A stretch of 64,000 bases of DNA from a bacterium (lineage in GTDB: Bacteria > Krumholzibacteriota > Krumholzibacteriia > Krumholzibacteriales > Krumholzibacteriaceae): NCBI GenBank assembly GCA_020350885.1, contig CP070727.1, forward strand, positions 2,944,590 to 3,008,589, in the 5' to 3' direction. The notes under the pieces are model-generated. The model searched no databases, was not told the origin of the DNA, and saw nothing but the letters and a program-made list of their open reading frames with translations. The position numbers and the translations under genes were made by a program. Below, piece by piece: positions 17,301 through 26,179 of the stretch (position 1 is its first letter; every line of letters starts with the position of its first letter).

Positions 17301-18746
17301 TCATCTCTCTCTTCGACGTGTTTCCACGACGTCGCTCTGTTGAAGAACTTCCCACGCCATCTTTACATCGTCAAGATCCGTCCGCATCTGTCCGATGCTC
17401 AGCCGGAGGCAAAATGTTCCCCTCAGCCGCGTATGGGTGATGTATATACGACCCGACCGGTTCACATCATCCATGAGTTCTCGGTTCATCGCCTCCAGCT
17501 CTTCCTCCGGCAGTGTGGCCCCGACCGGCCTGTATCTGAAACAGACGGTGTTCAGGGGCACCGGAGCCATGAGCTCGAAATCGGCACTCCGTTCGATCCA
17601 CGACGCAAACCCGGCGGCCAATCCGATGTGCTCGCGCAGCCTCTCCTGAAGCCCTTCGACGCCGTAGTAACGGAGCACGAACCAGAGTTTGAGAGAGCGG
17701 AAACGCCTTCCGAGCTGGATGCCCCAGTCCCTGAAGTTCACGACCCTGCAATCCTGTCCGGTCTTCAGATACTCCGGCTGGATGGAAAGCGCCGATGTAA
17801 GTATATCCGGGTGCCTGCAGTAGAATGCGGAGCAGTCGAAGTTCGTAAAGAGCCACTTGTGCGGGTTGAAAACGAAAGAATCGGCCTTCTCGACGCCGTC
17901 CAGGATCCATCGCTTCTCGGGAAGAATCGCGGCACTTCCGGCAAGGGCGGCATCGACATGAAGCCAGAGACCGTAGTTTTCTGCGATCACACCAATCGGG
18001 CCCAGTGGATCGATCGCCGTCGAGGATGTCGTTCCCACGGTGGCCACCACACAACAGGGGTGCAGCCCGTTGGATCGATCCTCCTCGATACATCGTCTCA
18101 GGTTCTCCGGATTCATGGCGTTGTCCTCATCGGTCCTGACGGTCACTACGTGCTCGGAGCCGAATCCCGCTATCCTCGCCCCCTTCTCGACAGAGGAATG
18201 TCCCTCAGTCGAGGTATAGAGACGGAGTGCCGGCTCTCCTGCCCATCCGGGAATGCCCCGCTCGCTGATCCTGAAATCCGTGGCCCGCTCCCGTGCACAG
18301 ATGAGTGCACACAACGTCGCCGTCGATGCCGTATCCTGAATGACCCCGCGGAATGCCTCCGGCAGGCCGAGGAGACTGCGCAGCCAATCCATTACGACCT
18401 CCTCGAGCTCCGTCGCAGCGGGTGATGTCTGCCAGAGCATAGCATTGACGCCGAGGCCCGCCGAAAGGAGCTCGCCCAGGATCGACGGCCCGCTCGTTGT
18501 GGCGGGAAAGTACGCGAAGAAGCGCGGATGCTGCCAGTGCGTTATGCCGGGAACGATGATTTCCCGGAAATCAGCGAGAATATCCTCCATCCGCTCACCC
18601 TGCATCGGTGGCTCCGCGGGCAGGCCCTCTTTCGTCTGGCCGGGGCTCGATCTCGAAAGGACCGGATACCGTTCGGCATGATCGAGGTAATCTGCAATCC
18701 AGTCAACGAGCTCGTAACCGAAACGGCGAAAATCTCCTGAATCCAC
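17301..18746 (-). CDS. PLP-dependent aromatic L-amino acid decarboxylase
   Basis: A 481-residue group II decarboxylase. It matches animal and bacterial aromatic amino acid decarboxylases closely in HWQHPRFFAYFPA, TELEEVVMDWL, the cofactor Asp in HVDAALAGS, the PLP-binding Lys in NPHKWLFTNFDCSAF and RRFRSLKLWFVLRYYGVEGL. It should convert Tyr, Trp, DOPA or Phe to the amine and CO2; the exact substrate cannot be told. Start is GTG 18746 with GGAGG six bases upstream. It lies 44 bp after the GT39-like gene in an otherwise envelope-related unit. Confidence 0.9.
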   Translation of the reverse strand: MDSGDFRRFGYELVDWIADYLDHAERYPVLSRSSPGQTKEGLPAEPPMQGERMEDILADFREIIVPGITHWQHPRFFAYFPATTSGPSILGELLSAGLGVNAMLWQTSPAATELEEVVMDWLRSLLGLPEAFRGVIQDTASTATLCALICARERATDFRISERGIPGWAGEPALRLYTSTEGHSSVEKGARIAGFGSEHVVTVRTDEDNAMNPENLRRCIEEDRSNGLHPCCVVATVGTTSSTAIDPLGPIGVIAENYGLWLHVDAALAGSAAILPEKRWILDGVEKADSFVFNPHKWLFTNFDCSAFYCRHPDILTSALSIQPEYLKTGQDCRVVNFRDWGIQLGRRFRSLKLWFVLRYYGVEGLQERLREHIGLAAGFASWIERSADFELMAPVPLNTVCFRYRPVGATLPEEELEAMNRELMDDVNRSGRIYITHTRLRGTFCLRLSIGQMRTDLDDVKMAWEVLQQSDVVETRRRER

Positions 18747-18790
18747 AACACACCTCCGGGATGCTCTTCACAGGCACACAGCCGGACACT

Positions 18791-20908
18791 TTACCTCTCT
18801 TTGCCGAGATCCTCTATCGATTGTTGAATATAAGCGCTCTGGCGATCATCGCCCATCGATCGGTACAGATCGAGTGCCTTTTCAAGATAGCGAAGGGCTG
18901 CAGTCTCGTCACCGAGCGATTCACTATGTCGTGCACCGATGACACAGGCATTCGCAAGTATCTCGGGCTGTACGGAACCCGCGTATGGGCCGATGATACG
19001 TTCGATACAATCGATCCCTTCCCGGTTTCTTCCCTGATACAGGTAGATCCGTGCGAGGCTGAGCGTCAGCACGACGGTATGTTTGCCCGCTTCCCCGGGC
19101 TCGGTCAGCCGGCCTGCAGCCCGGATACCGGTCTCCAGGTACGTTTCGACATCATACCACCTGCCGTTCATGGAATAGAGCCCGGCTATTTGGTAACATG
19201 CATTCACGATGGAGATCGGATCGTCGTCTCTCTCTGCAGCCACGAGTGTTTCGATATAGCCTGCGAGCATTTCCTTACCCGCAGGCTTGGCAATATTGAT
19301 CCAATCGGCAAGCTGGTATATGACGATCTCGCTCTCGGTGTAGATCCGATCGACGCCTGGTGTCACATCCAGCTCTCCCAGGAAATGAACGCCCGGAAAG
19401 TGCTCTTTCTCGATAATGCTGTAAACGATATAGTCGACTCGACGTTTCACGGCATACGCAAGAAAATCATGTACGCCGTTGAACCTCTTCGGATAGTGCT
19501 GGTATTCCAGATCAGCGTAGTAGGCGATGTGTGGTTTCCGGGCCATGATGAGCGGACGGGCGATACCGTCCCTCTGGCCGGCGTGCCGCTTCAGATAGCC
19601 AGCGGCTTTGTGGATGAAGAGGGGGCGCCTACGGTAATAGTTGCGTTCCTGTATGATAATGCGCCTTCCCTGAAATAACACTGCGCCCGCCACGGCGGCT
19701 ATCGCACAATACCGTAACGTCCTGCTGCCGTATATCCTTGTCAGGAGTTGCGATCCGCCGCTTCCCCCGAAGATGAGTGCCGATGCCGCCGCAATGTAGA
19801 ATGGAACAACGGGCAGTGAAAGTCGCGGAAGGTGGAAGATGACGCACATTGAGAGAAAGTATACGAGCGGAAAGACCATGAAACCCCATTGATTCCTGCG
19901 CGGCCGTACGAATCCCAATCGCACGATCCCCAGCATCACGAGTATCCCGGTCCAGAGCTCGAACGTGAACCGCATGTCAGACCAGATATGGCGGGGAATA
20001 TTCGCCAGGTAATGTGTCACGAAATAGACGGGATCGTGCCGTATAAGCTCGAATGTCGATGTAAATCCACCGGCCGGGATCTCAGCTTCCCGCTCCCCGC
20101 CGTAAAACTCCTGTGTGACATTCTGAAGATTGCGTGTAGCGAGGAGCCGTCCCGTCTCGTGCATGGAAACGGAAAACCAGGGCACGCAGACGACACAGAA
20201 GAGACCTGCATAGACGAGCGTGACCAGCGTACGCCGGCGCCATGTCCATCGCCAGGGATTCACGGCCATGAAGAGTATGATGGCAGACACCGGCAGGAAG
20301 AAGCCGTTGTATCGTGTCAAGAACGCGAGTGCACTGACGGCCGATGCCGCCACCAAGCGCACCCAGGAGAAGCGCTCATGCACGAGAAGCGCAACGGCGC
20401 CGTAACAGAGCAGCAGGAAAAGCATATCCGACGATGCCTTATGGGCCAGCAGGAAAAACTCGTAGACGAGTGAGATGCCGATCATAGTAGGTACGGCGAC
20501 CCGTCTGCCGAAGAGACGCAGGATCAGACGGTAGATTACGACAAGACCGGCGGCGGCACAGACGAGATTCAATACAATGGCGCTCAGGTACCAATCACGG
20601 ACAAAGGTGTAGATCGCAACGAGGGCGAATGAATAGACGGGACCCTTGAAGGGATAATTTGCAACGGCAAATCCGCTCCCGTGGAGCTTCTGGGCGGCGA
20701 CGACGAGCTCTCCGTAGAAATCCGACTCGACGCCGGTATCACCGATGGGAAAATAGGTCTGTTGCACGGAGAGTGCGATTGCACAAAAGAGAACGGCGTA
20801 GCAGAGGGGTAGCAAAGAATCGATATGCCGTCCGCGTCCGGCAGGACTAGGCTGATTCCGCAACTCACGGGCATCCGTGGGCCGCTCGCCTTGGCGCCTG
20901 TGTGCCAT
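18791..20908 (-). CDS. GT39-like membrane glycosyltransferase with TPR tail
   Basis: A 705-residue protein. Residues about 28-420 contain roughly ten membrane segments with the ArnT/PMT (GT39/83) layout: an acidic first periplasmic loop (GDTGVESDFYGEL) and a later YPFKGPVYS. Such enzymes move a sugar from a lipid carrier to a protein or lipid on the periplasmic side. Residues about 540-705 form two to four TPR-like helical repeats (VNACYQIAGLYSMNG, VLTLSLARIYLYQGRN, ALRYLEKALDLYRSMG), an uncommon addition that may recruit the acceptor. It starts 23 bp after the S41 protease gene. Confidence 0.8.
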   Translation of the reverse strand: MAHRRQGERPTDARELRNQPSPAGRGRHIDSLLPLCYAVLFCAIALSVQQTYFPIGDTGVESDFYGELVVAAQKLHGSGFAVANYPFKGPVYSFALVAIYTFVRDWYLSAIVLNLVCAAAGLVVIYRLILRLFGRRVAVPTMIGISLVYEFFLLAHKASSDMLFLLLCYGAVALLVHERFSWVRLVAASAVSALAFLTRYNGFFLPVSAIILFMAVNPWRWTWRRRTLVTLVYAGLFCVVCVPWFSVSMHETGRLLATRNLQNVTQEFYGGEREAEIPAGGFTSTFELIRHDPVYFVTHYLANIPRHIWSDMRFTFELWTGILVMLGIVRLGFVRPRRNQWGFMVFPLVYFLSMCVIFHLPRLSLPVVPFYIAAASALIFGGSGGSQLLTRIYGSRTLRYCAIAAVAGAVLFQGRRIIIQERNYYRRRPLFIHKAAGYLKRHAGQRDGIARPLIMARKPHIAYYADLEYQHYPKRFNGVHDFLAYAVKRRVDYIVYSIIEKEHFPGVHFLGELDVTPGVDRIYTESEIVIYQLADWINIAKPAGKEMLAGYIETLVAAERDDDPISIVNACYQIAGLYSMNGRWYDVETYLETGIRAAGRLTEPGEAGKHTVVLTLSLARIYLYQGRNREGIDCIERIIGPYAGSVQPEILANACVIGARHSESLGDETAALRYLEKALDLYRSMGDDRQSAYIQQSIEDLGKER

Positions 20909-20931
20909 ACACCGATCCTTTCCAGCGCAAC

Positions 20932-23214
20932 CTACTCGAGCTCCAGCACAGCATCCAGAACGGGGTCCGTGATCGAAAAATAATCCTCCGATTCGACCTC
21001 AATGACGATATCGGGAATGAGTGATGGTGGATCTTCATCATCGAACAAGCGAAAGTACTTCGTCGAAAAATAGACGGTGAGACCCGAGTGGGGAAGCGTG
21101 AAGGTATCGATCTCTCCGAAACTGTTGGGTTTGCCGCCCGTCGGCTCTCCGACGAGTATCGCACCGATGTCGTCTTCGAACTGGACCGCATTGAGCACGG
21201 CCGACGAAAACGTTCGGCGGCCTACGAGGAGATACACATCACCGAGGCGTTCCTCGTTCTTCATCCTGACAAGGCCGTTTATCAGGGGCTTGATGACGGA
21301 GGAGTTACCGCCGCCGTTCTGTCGCATATCGATGATCACCTTATCAACGGTGCAGGTGTCGATGCATGCGAGCACCTCGCCTGCAAAGTCTCGAAAGACC
21401 TTGTGAGGCATCTCGGTACATGCACGGTACTGGATATAGAGGGCCCTCTGTTCAACGAGATACTCATACCAGTACGGTTCTATCGAACGGTGGCTGAGAA
21501 GCGCTTGCAATTTGTCCTTGGTGACCGCCGAGATCCACGGCGGATTCGCGGTACTGGGTATCACAGTCATTTCGACCTCATGCGTGGAACCTCCCTCGTC
21601 CTCGAGGACGAAGCGGGCCCGGTCCGTATCCGGAATTATCCCGAGGGCATGGAGGACCTCGGCATACATCAGATATCTGGGGTAGGTCGCCAGAAGGTGC
21701 GCTTCGTTTTCGTGCGGTATGACCATGCGCAACCGCTCGCACACATCCTCGACTTCGAAGTTCCCGATCCGAATGAGCCTGTATCGAAGGAGATCCCGGT
21801 GCTCCTTGGTCGTTCCGATAAGGAATGCACCGTCACCGAAGAAATGAAAATATGCCGGAAGCTTAGGCAGATCGGGAGTGACCAATCCCGTATGCGCATC
21901 ACCGATCCCGGCGAGGATTCTCATCAATCCCACGATGATCTCGTGATCCTTGAGCCGGGTAATCGATTTCCCGAGGCTATCCGTGGCTGCACGGAACTCG
22001 GTCTCCGGCATCTTCGTGAACGGATTCAAATGACTCCGTGGCAGAACATCCATGAGGAAGGTGAGATCCTGCAGCCACCGCTCCTCACGTGTCGTCGCCG
22101 GAGTCGGAAGGCTGTAGCGCTCGAGGCGAAGTCCGTCGAAATCCGCCGCTCCCGACATCGAAAGGAAGATGCCGGCCTTGAATGTCTCCGCCCCCTTCGG
22201 GATCTTGAACAGAACATCCTTGCGGTGCCAGTCCGTCGTTCCCCGTACGGTCTTCGAGCCCTTGCTCAGTAGGCGCTCCCCGTGCTTGTCGGAGCATATG
22301 GCGAAAAGCCCGCAGTTATGATACCAATGTCCGTCCTCACGTACGTCCAGGGTCCGGAGCCATCCGCTGAGGATCCATATATCGCCGGGGGTGGCCCTGA
22401 AGGTCTGTGCGATGGAATACCATAACTTCGTATCCCTCGATCCCGACAGGCGGATTGCGAAACGGCCGTCCCGCGCATCCTCTATCCGCTCGATCCTCGA
22501 GGTATCGCCGGGGGCATCTTCGTCGGCACTACGCTCCCTCGTCCATCCATCAGGCACCACACCAGGCCATACCTCAAAACTCCCATTGATGAACGAATCG
22601 GTACGCACCGGGACCATCTCGGCCGCCGGAATCGGCTCGATACGTATGCCATCGAAATCAGCGACCCCGGGCACCGACAGGAGCAGACCTATCTTGAACG
22701 TCCCGGCATCCGGTGGTACCCTGAACATGAACTCCTCGTACCGCCATCCGGTCGTCCCCGTTATGATCGCAGAATGACTCCCTCCGAGGCGCCCCCCATC
22801 TTTACTGAACGCCAAAGCGAACAGGTTGCAGTTGACGAAACGACGCCCCCGGGCATCGACATCTCGTGCCCGCACCCAACCGGATATCCTCCACGTATCC
22901 CCCGGATGTGCCGGGAAAGTTTGTCCGAGATAGTACCAGCGTTCCGTGCTTTGCGATCCCGAGAGTCGGACGGCGAAGCGGCCCTCCTTTGCATCCTCGA
23001 TCCTTTCTACCTTCGACCAATGACCGGCGTGCCCCTCCTCGGCGCCGACGCCCAAAAGCCACCCGTCGGGCAGGGAATCCGTCCAGAATTCGAAACCGCC
23101 GTTGACCAGCGAATCGGGACGAACCCCCGCACCACACCCGGCTCCATACCCGTGTGCCGCGACGGCCAGGAACACGATCATGGGAAAGGCGGTCATGCAC
23201 CGCAACACACCCAT
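20932..23214 (-). CDS. Secreted S41-family peptidase with two lectin-like modules
   Basis: About 760 residues. After a signal peptide (MGVLRCMTAFPMIVFLAVAAHG) come two homologous ~160-residue jelly-roll, carbohydrate-binding-like modules, recognisable as DSLVNGGFEFWTDSLPDGW and DSFINGSFEVWPGVVPDGW, each followed by RIEDA..GRFA.RLSGS and ending ADFDGIR. The C-terminal ~330 residues are an S41 tail-specific-protease-like domain: KVIIDMRQNGGGNSS and RRTFSSAVLNA with the likely nucleophile Ser, then GEPTGGKPN. Start ATG 23214 has GGAGG eight bases upstream and is preferred to 23250. It begins the unit running through the GT39-like, decarboxylase and DUF3078 genes. Confidence 0.83.
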   Translation of the reverse strand: MGVLRCMTAFPMIVFLAVAAHGYGAGCGAGVRPDSLVNGGFEFWTDSLPDGWLLGVGAEEGHAGHWSKVERIEDAKEGRFAVRLSGSQSTERWYYLGQTFPAHPGDTWRISGWVRARDVDARGRRFVNCNLFALAFSKDGGRLGGSHSAIITGTTGWRYEEFMFRVPPDAGTFKIGLLLSVPGVADFDGIRIEPIPAAEMVPVRTDSFINGSFEVWPGVVPDGWTRERSADEDAPGDTSRIERIEDARDGRFAIRLSGSRDTKLWYSIAQTFRATPGDIWILSGWLRTLDVREDGHWYHNCGLFAICSDKHGERLLSKGSKTVRGTTDWHRKDVLFKIPKGAETFKAGIFLSMSGAADFDGLRLERYSLPTPATTREERWLQDLTFLMDVLPRSHLNPFTKMPETEFRAATDSLGKSITRLKDHEIIVGLMRILAGIGDAHTGLVTPDLPKLPAYFHFFGDGAFLIGTTKEHRDLLRYRLIRIGNFEVEDVCERLRMVIPHENEAHLLATYPRYLMYAEVLHALGIIPDTDRARFVLEDEGGSTHEVEMTVIPSTANPPWISAVTKDKLQALLSHRSIEPYWYEYLVEQRALYIQYRACTEMPHKVFRDFAGEVLACIDTCTVDKVIIDMRQNGGGNSSVIKPLINGLVRMKNEERLGDVYLLVGRRTFSSAVLNAVQFEDDIGAILVGEPTGGKPNSFGEIDTFTLPHSGLTVYFSTKYFRLFDDEDPPSLIPDIVIEVESEDYFSITDPVLDAVLELE

Positions 23215-23339
23215 TGTCGATTCCTCCATCGAGAAGGCGGCCTGCAACAACGAGCCGGGTGCTCTCCCAACGACAACACCCTCCTCGAGACGACGTCACG
23301 GGTCATCCCGAACTCGAAAGCCGCTTCTCTATAGCAGGG

Positions 23340-23368
23340 ATTATGTCGACCAATGACCGGGATTTCAA
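23340..23368 (-). promoter_or_regulatory. Promoter of the S41 peptidase unit
   Basis: TTGAAA (23363-23368), a 17-bp spacer and CATAAT (23340-23345) on the minus strand, immediately after the hisS stop and about 125 bp before the S41 start codon. Confidence 0.55.
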
Positions 23369-23369
23369 T

Positions 23370-24785
23370 TCAATCCGAAATGATCGACTCGATCTCCTCG
23401 ACCATTCGGTCGACCGGGACCGTCTTCTGGCCGATCTTGGCTTCCACGTAATCCTTGCGATCCTTGATATCGACCGTGGTTTCCTTGATCACGCGCAGAT
23501 CCTTTATGGAGACCTCGCCCCGTTCGAACTCTTCGCTACCGGCGATGACAGCCACCGGCACACCGATGCGATCTGCATACTTCAACTGCTTGCCGATCGA
23601 TTTCGCTTTGCCCATGTACAGTTCCGTCTTTATGCCGGCGGATCGAAGCTGGTGGGCGATCCGCTGGTAATCGATCAGCCGTTCTCTATCCATGACCGTA
23701 ACGAGAACGTCTGCAATCGACGGCCGTGCTTCGACGAGACCCAGCTTCTGCATTGCGGACAACAGCCGATCGATACCGATAGAGGCCCCCGTGGCCGGAA
23801 CCTTTTCCCCTGCAAACTTCTCTATCAGGTTGTCGTACCTTCCACCGCCCATGACACTGCCGTAACCGGCGACTTCCTTCCCGGTAAGGATTGCCTCGAA
23901 GACGGGACCGGTGTAGTAGTCGAGCCCCCTTGCGATGCTCAGATCTATGACGACGCGCTCCTCGGATATCTCCATGGCATCGAGGAATCCGTTTATCTCA
24001 CGAAGCTCCGCGATTCCCTCACCGGTACCGTCTACACCGGCGAAGAGCTTTTCGAGCGTGCGTACCGTGCCGTCACGCGACTGCTGCTTCATTGAGAGGA
24101 AATCGATTATCTTCGAAACCTGCTCATCACCGAGGCCGAGCCCTGGAATCGTATCCCCCGAACTATCTTTCCGGCCTGGACCCAGTTCGAGCTTTATATT
24201 CTCGAGACCCTGTTTCTCGAGCTTGTCAATGACCCTGAAGAGGGCATGGGACATCCCCGTATCTATACCCGAGAAGATCGCCAGGCTATTGAGCACCTTG
24301 CGGCTATTATACCTGATCCTGAAATCGAGCCCGAGCCTCACGAGGCAGTCATGCATCGCCGAGATGATCTCCGCATCGGCCGCCATCGAATCGGTTCCCA
24401 CGGTATCGATATCGAACTGGACGAATTCCCTGAACCTGCCCGGATCGGGCTTGTCGTACCGCCAGACCGGTTGGATCTGGTACCGCTTGAAGGGGCGTGG
24501 AAGGTCCCGGTATTGAGCTATCACCCGCGAGAGCGGCACGGTGAGATCGAACTTCAGGCCGACCTCGCCTCCGTCCGGTTCCCTGAAGAGGTATATCTGC
24601 TTGCTCGCTTCCTCCCCGTACCCGAGGAGAATCTCCTTGTACTCGATGGCAGGGGTGGCGAGCGGAACGAAGCCGTAGGACTCGTATACCTCCCTGATCG
24701 CCGAGACGACCTTCTCCCGGGCGATGATCTCATCGGGAAGCAGGTCCCTGAATCCCTTTAGAATCTTCGGCTTGACGGCGTTCAT
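23370..24785 (-). CDS. hisS: Histidyl-tRNA synthetase
   Basis: A 471-residue class II synthetase charging tRNA-His, longer than the ~424 of E. coli. Motif 1 region LKGFRDLLPDE, motif 2 RYQIQPVWRYDKPDPGRFREF, histidine signature ARGLDYYTGPVFE, motif 3 with GGGRYDNL and GASIGIDRL, then an anticodon-binding domain. The motif 2 loop KPDPGRF resembles the alphaproteobacterial form (KPGPGRF) rather than the common bacterial RPQKGRY; this loop contacts the tRNA acceptor end in known structures. It lies 120 bp downstream of the tRNA-His gene on the same strand and probably shares its transcript. Start ATG 24785 follows GGTGGTGAT. Confidence 0.95.
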   Translation of the reverse strand: MNAVKPKILKGFRDLLPDEIIAREKVVSAIREVYESYGFVPLATPAIEYKEILLGYGEEASKQIYLFREPDGGEVGLKFDLTVPLSRVIAQYRDLPRPFKRYQIQPVWRYDKPDPGRFREFVQFDIDTVGTDSMAADAEIISAMHDCLVRLGLDFRIRYNSRKVLNSLAIFSGIDTGMSHALFRVIDKLEKQGLENIKLELGPGRKDSSGDTIPGLGLGDEQVSKIIDFLSMKQQSRDGTVRTLEKLFAGVDGTGEGIAELREINGFLDAMEISEERVVIDLSIARGLDYYTGPVFEAILTGKEVAGYGSVMGGGRYDNLIEKFAGEKVPATGASIGIDRLLSAMQKLGLVEARPSIADVLVTVMDRERLIDYQRIAHQLRSAGIKTELYMGKAKSIGKQLKYADRIGVPVAVIAGSEEFERGEVSIKDLRVIKETTVDIKDRKDYVEAKIGQKTVPVDRMVEEIESIISD

Positions 24786-24905
24786 CGATCACCACCCATC
24801 GTTCGTGCGAGGCCCCTCGACCATCCCGGGAGGATCGTACTGAGGCACCGGTATGGGACCGGCCGATCCTTCGGGATGAATCGATCACTACCGGAGAGTA
24901 AAAAA

Positions 24906-24979
24906 TACCGGCGTCGGGAATCGAACCCGAGACCTCCTGATCCACAGTCAGGCGCTCTAGCCATCTGAGCTACACCGGC
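24906..24979 (-). tRNA. tRNA-His (GTG) without G-1:C73
   Basis: A complete 74-nt cloverleaf: acceptor GCCGGTG with CGCCGGT, D arm GCTC/GAGC, anticodon arm CCTGA-CTGTGGA-TCAGG (anticodon GTG), variable loop AGGTC, T arm TCGGG-TTCGATT-CCCGA. Discriminator base 73 is A, pair 1-72 is G-U and the base before G1 is T, so the usual encoded G-1 facing C73 is absent. CCA is not encoded. hisS follows 120 bp downstream. Confidence 0.95.
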
Positions 24980-24993
24980 ATAACAGTAAATCT

Positions 24994-25013
24994 TTTTGAC
25001 ATTTGTGTCAAAA
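24994..25013. repeat. Perfect inverted repeat just upstream of tRNA-His
   Basis: The arms TTTTGACA (24994-25001) and TGTCAAAA (25006-25013) flank a 4-nt spacer in the 47-bp gap between tsaC and tRNA-His. It could be the tsaC terminator or an operator. The arms contain TTGACA-like -35 boxes for the tRNA, but a TTGACA-17-TACTGT promoter would start inside the tRNA, while TTGACT (25013-25018) gives a workable but weak one. Confidence 0.5.
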
Positions 25014-25026
25014 GTCAAGGACTTTC

Positions 25027-25623
25027 TCAGGTTACCGGATACCGCCCGGCACGCACCGTTCTCGGTGGTTTCACCGTGAACGAGATAACGGTCGACGGCA
25101 GCGATCCACCTCTCCCCCGCCGCGAGATATAGGCATCCAGTCCAGGAAAGCTGTCCCGTATCCCGGCGATCGAACGAAGCGGCTCCTCGCCGGTACGATT
25201 GACGCTCGTGGAGACGAGGGGCTGCCCGACACACGCCACGAGTGAACGGAGTCCATCGTGAGCCGGCACCCTGACAGCCACCGAATCCCTGCGAACGAGT
25301 ATCGGCGGGAGCTGGGGCGAGGCGTGCAGAATCGCCGTAAGGGTGGCCGGCCAAACGGCTGCGAGGTGCTCGCGCACGCCCGGGGGCCAGCGCGAGACCA
25401 GGCGGTCGACCATCGTGATATCCGAAGCGAGCAGGATGAATCCGCCCTTTCCTCGCTTGCCCTTCAGCGTTCGTATCCGCTCGATCGACCCGGCCGCCGA
25501 GAATACACAGTGAAAGCCATAGAGCGTATCCGTCGGGAGGACGGCGATGCCCCCCGTCTTGAGCAGGCGTGCGACTCTTCGAATGACGGATTGCTCGAGA
25601 AATCCCGTTACCGGCCCTTCCAT
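25027..25623 (-). CDS. tsaC: Threonylcarbamoyl-AMP synthase (YrdC/Sua5 family)
   Basis: A 198-residue YrdC-domain protein making L-threonylcarbamoyl-adenylate from Thr, bicarbonate and ATP, the first step of t6A37 formation on tRNAs that read ANN codons. Family marks: GGIAVLPTDTLYGFHC, KGKRGKGGFILLA, PATLTAIL, VAVRVPAHDGLRSLV and STSVNRTGEEP. It lacks the extra Sua5 domain. It overlaps the 3' end of purE by 16 bp, and tRNA-His follows 47 bp after it. Confidence 0.9.
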   Translation of the reverse strand: MEGPVTGFLEQSVIRRVARLLKTGGIAVLPTDTLYGFHCVFSAAGSIERIRTLKGKRGKGGFILLASDITMVDRLVSRWPPGVREHLAAVWPATLTAILHASPQLPPILVRRDSVAVRVPAHDGLRSLVACVGQPLVSTSVNRTGEEPLRSIAGIRDSFPGLDAYISRRGRGGSLPSTVISFTVKPPRTVRAGRYPVT

Positions 25624-26075
25624 CCCTCACGCACTTCCTCGAGCTTACCGGTAAGCTTTCCGTCCGTTATGGCAAGTATCTCCGCTGCAAGAATTGCAGC
25701 GTTCCTCGCGCCGGCCTTACCCACTGAAACGGTTGCGACCGGCACACCCGGGGGCATCTGAACCATGGAGAAGAGCGCATCGATACCGCCGGGCAGACCG
25801 CTCGCAATCGGTACACCGATAACCGGTAGTGTCGTGTGCGCGGCGATGAAGCCGGGTAGTGCCGCCGACATTCCGGCACCGGCAATGAAAATCTTCACAC
25901 CCCGCCCCACCGCCTCCCTGACATAGTCAGCCGTGGCTTCGGGCTGGCGGTGGGCCGAGGAGGTCACGAGCTCGCACCGGACACCGAGCCGCTCGAGCTC
26001 CTTCAAGCAAACCTCCATGACCTCCCGGTCGGATTCACTCCCCATGACAATCGCCACCTGCAACGCTTCGGCCAA
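25608..26075 (-). CDS. purE: N5-carboxyaminoimidazole ribonucleotide mutase
   Basis: Class I PurE, the mutase converting N5-CAIR to CAIR in purine synthesis. Visible motifs are VAIVMGSESDREVM, TSSAHRQPEAT (active-site His), FIAGAGMSAALPGFIAA and PVIGVPIASGLPGGIDALFSMVQMP. The open frame runs to 26171, but TTG 26075 is the likely start: it has GGAGAG five bases upstream and yields 155 residues, the normal family length, without a 32-residue non-homologous extension. purD lies about 100 bp upstream; purK is not in the window. Confidence 0.93.
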   Translation of the reverse strand: MAEALQVAIVMGSESDREVMEVCLKELERLGVRCELVTSSAHRQPEATADYVREAVGRGVKIFIAGAGMSAALPGFIAAHTTLPVIGVPIASGLPGGIDALFSMVQMPPGVPVATVSVGKAGARNAAILAAEILAITDGKLTGKLEEVREGWKGR

Positions 26076-26179
26076 TGGAACTCTCCTTTCGAGATGCACC
26101 GTCCGCCGTGACCGGAATGCATCAATATCTCCCGCCTGGGGAAACGGCACCGAATCCACCGCCTCCCACACGGAATCCG

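Noticed and set aside
24983-25011. TTGACA-17-TACTGT promoter for tRNA-His
   Set aside because: Its expected start would lie inside the tRNA, so it cannot give a full-length tRNA; the repeat is recorded instead as an inverted repeat.
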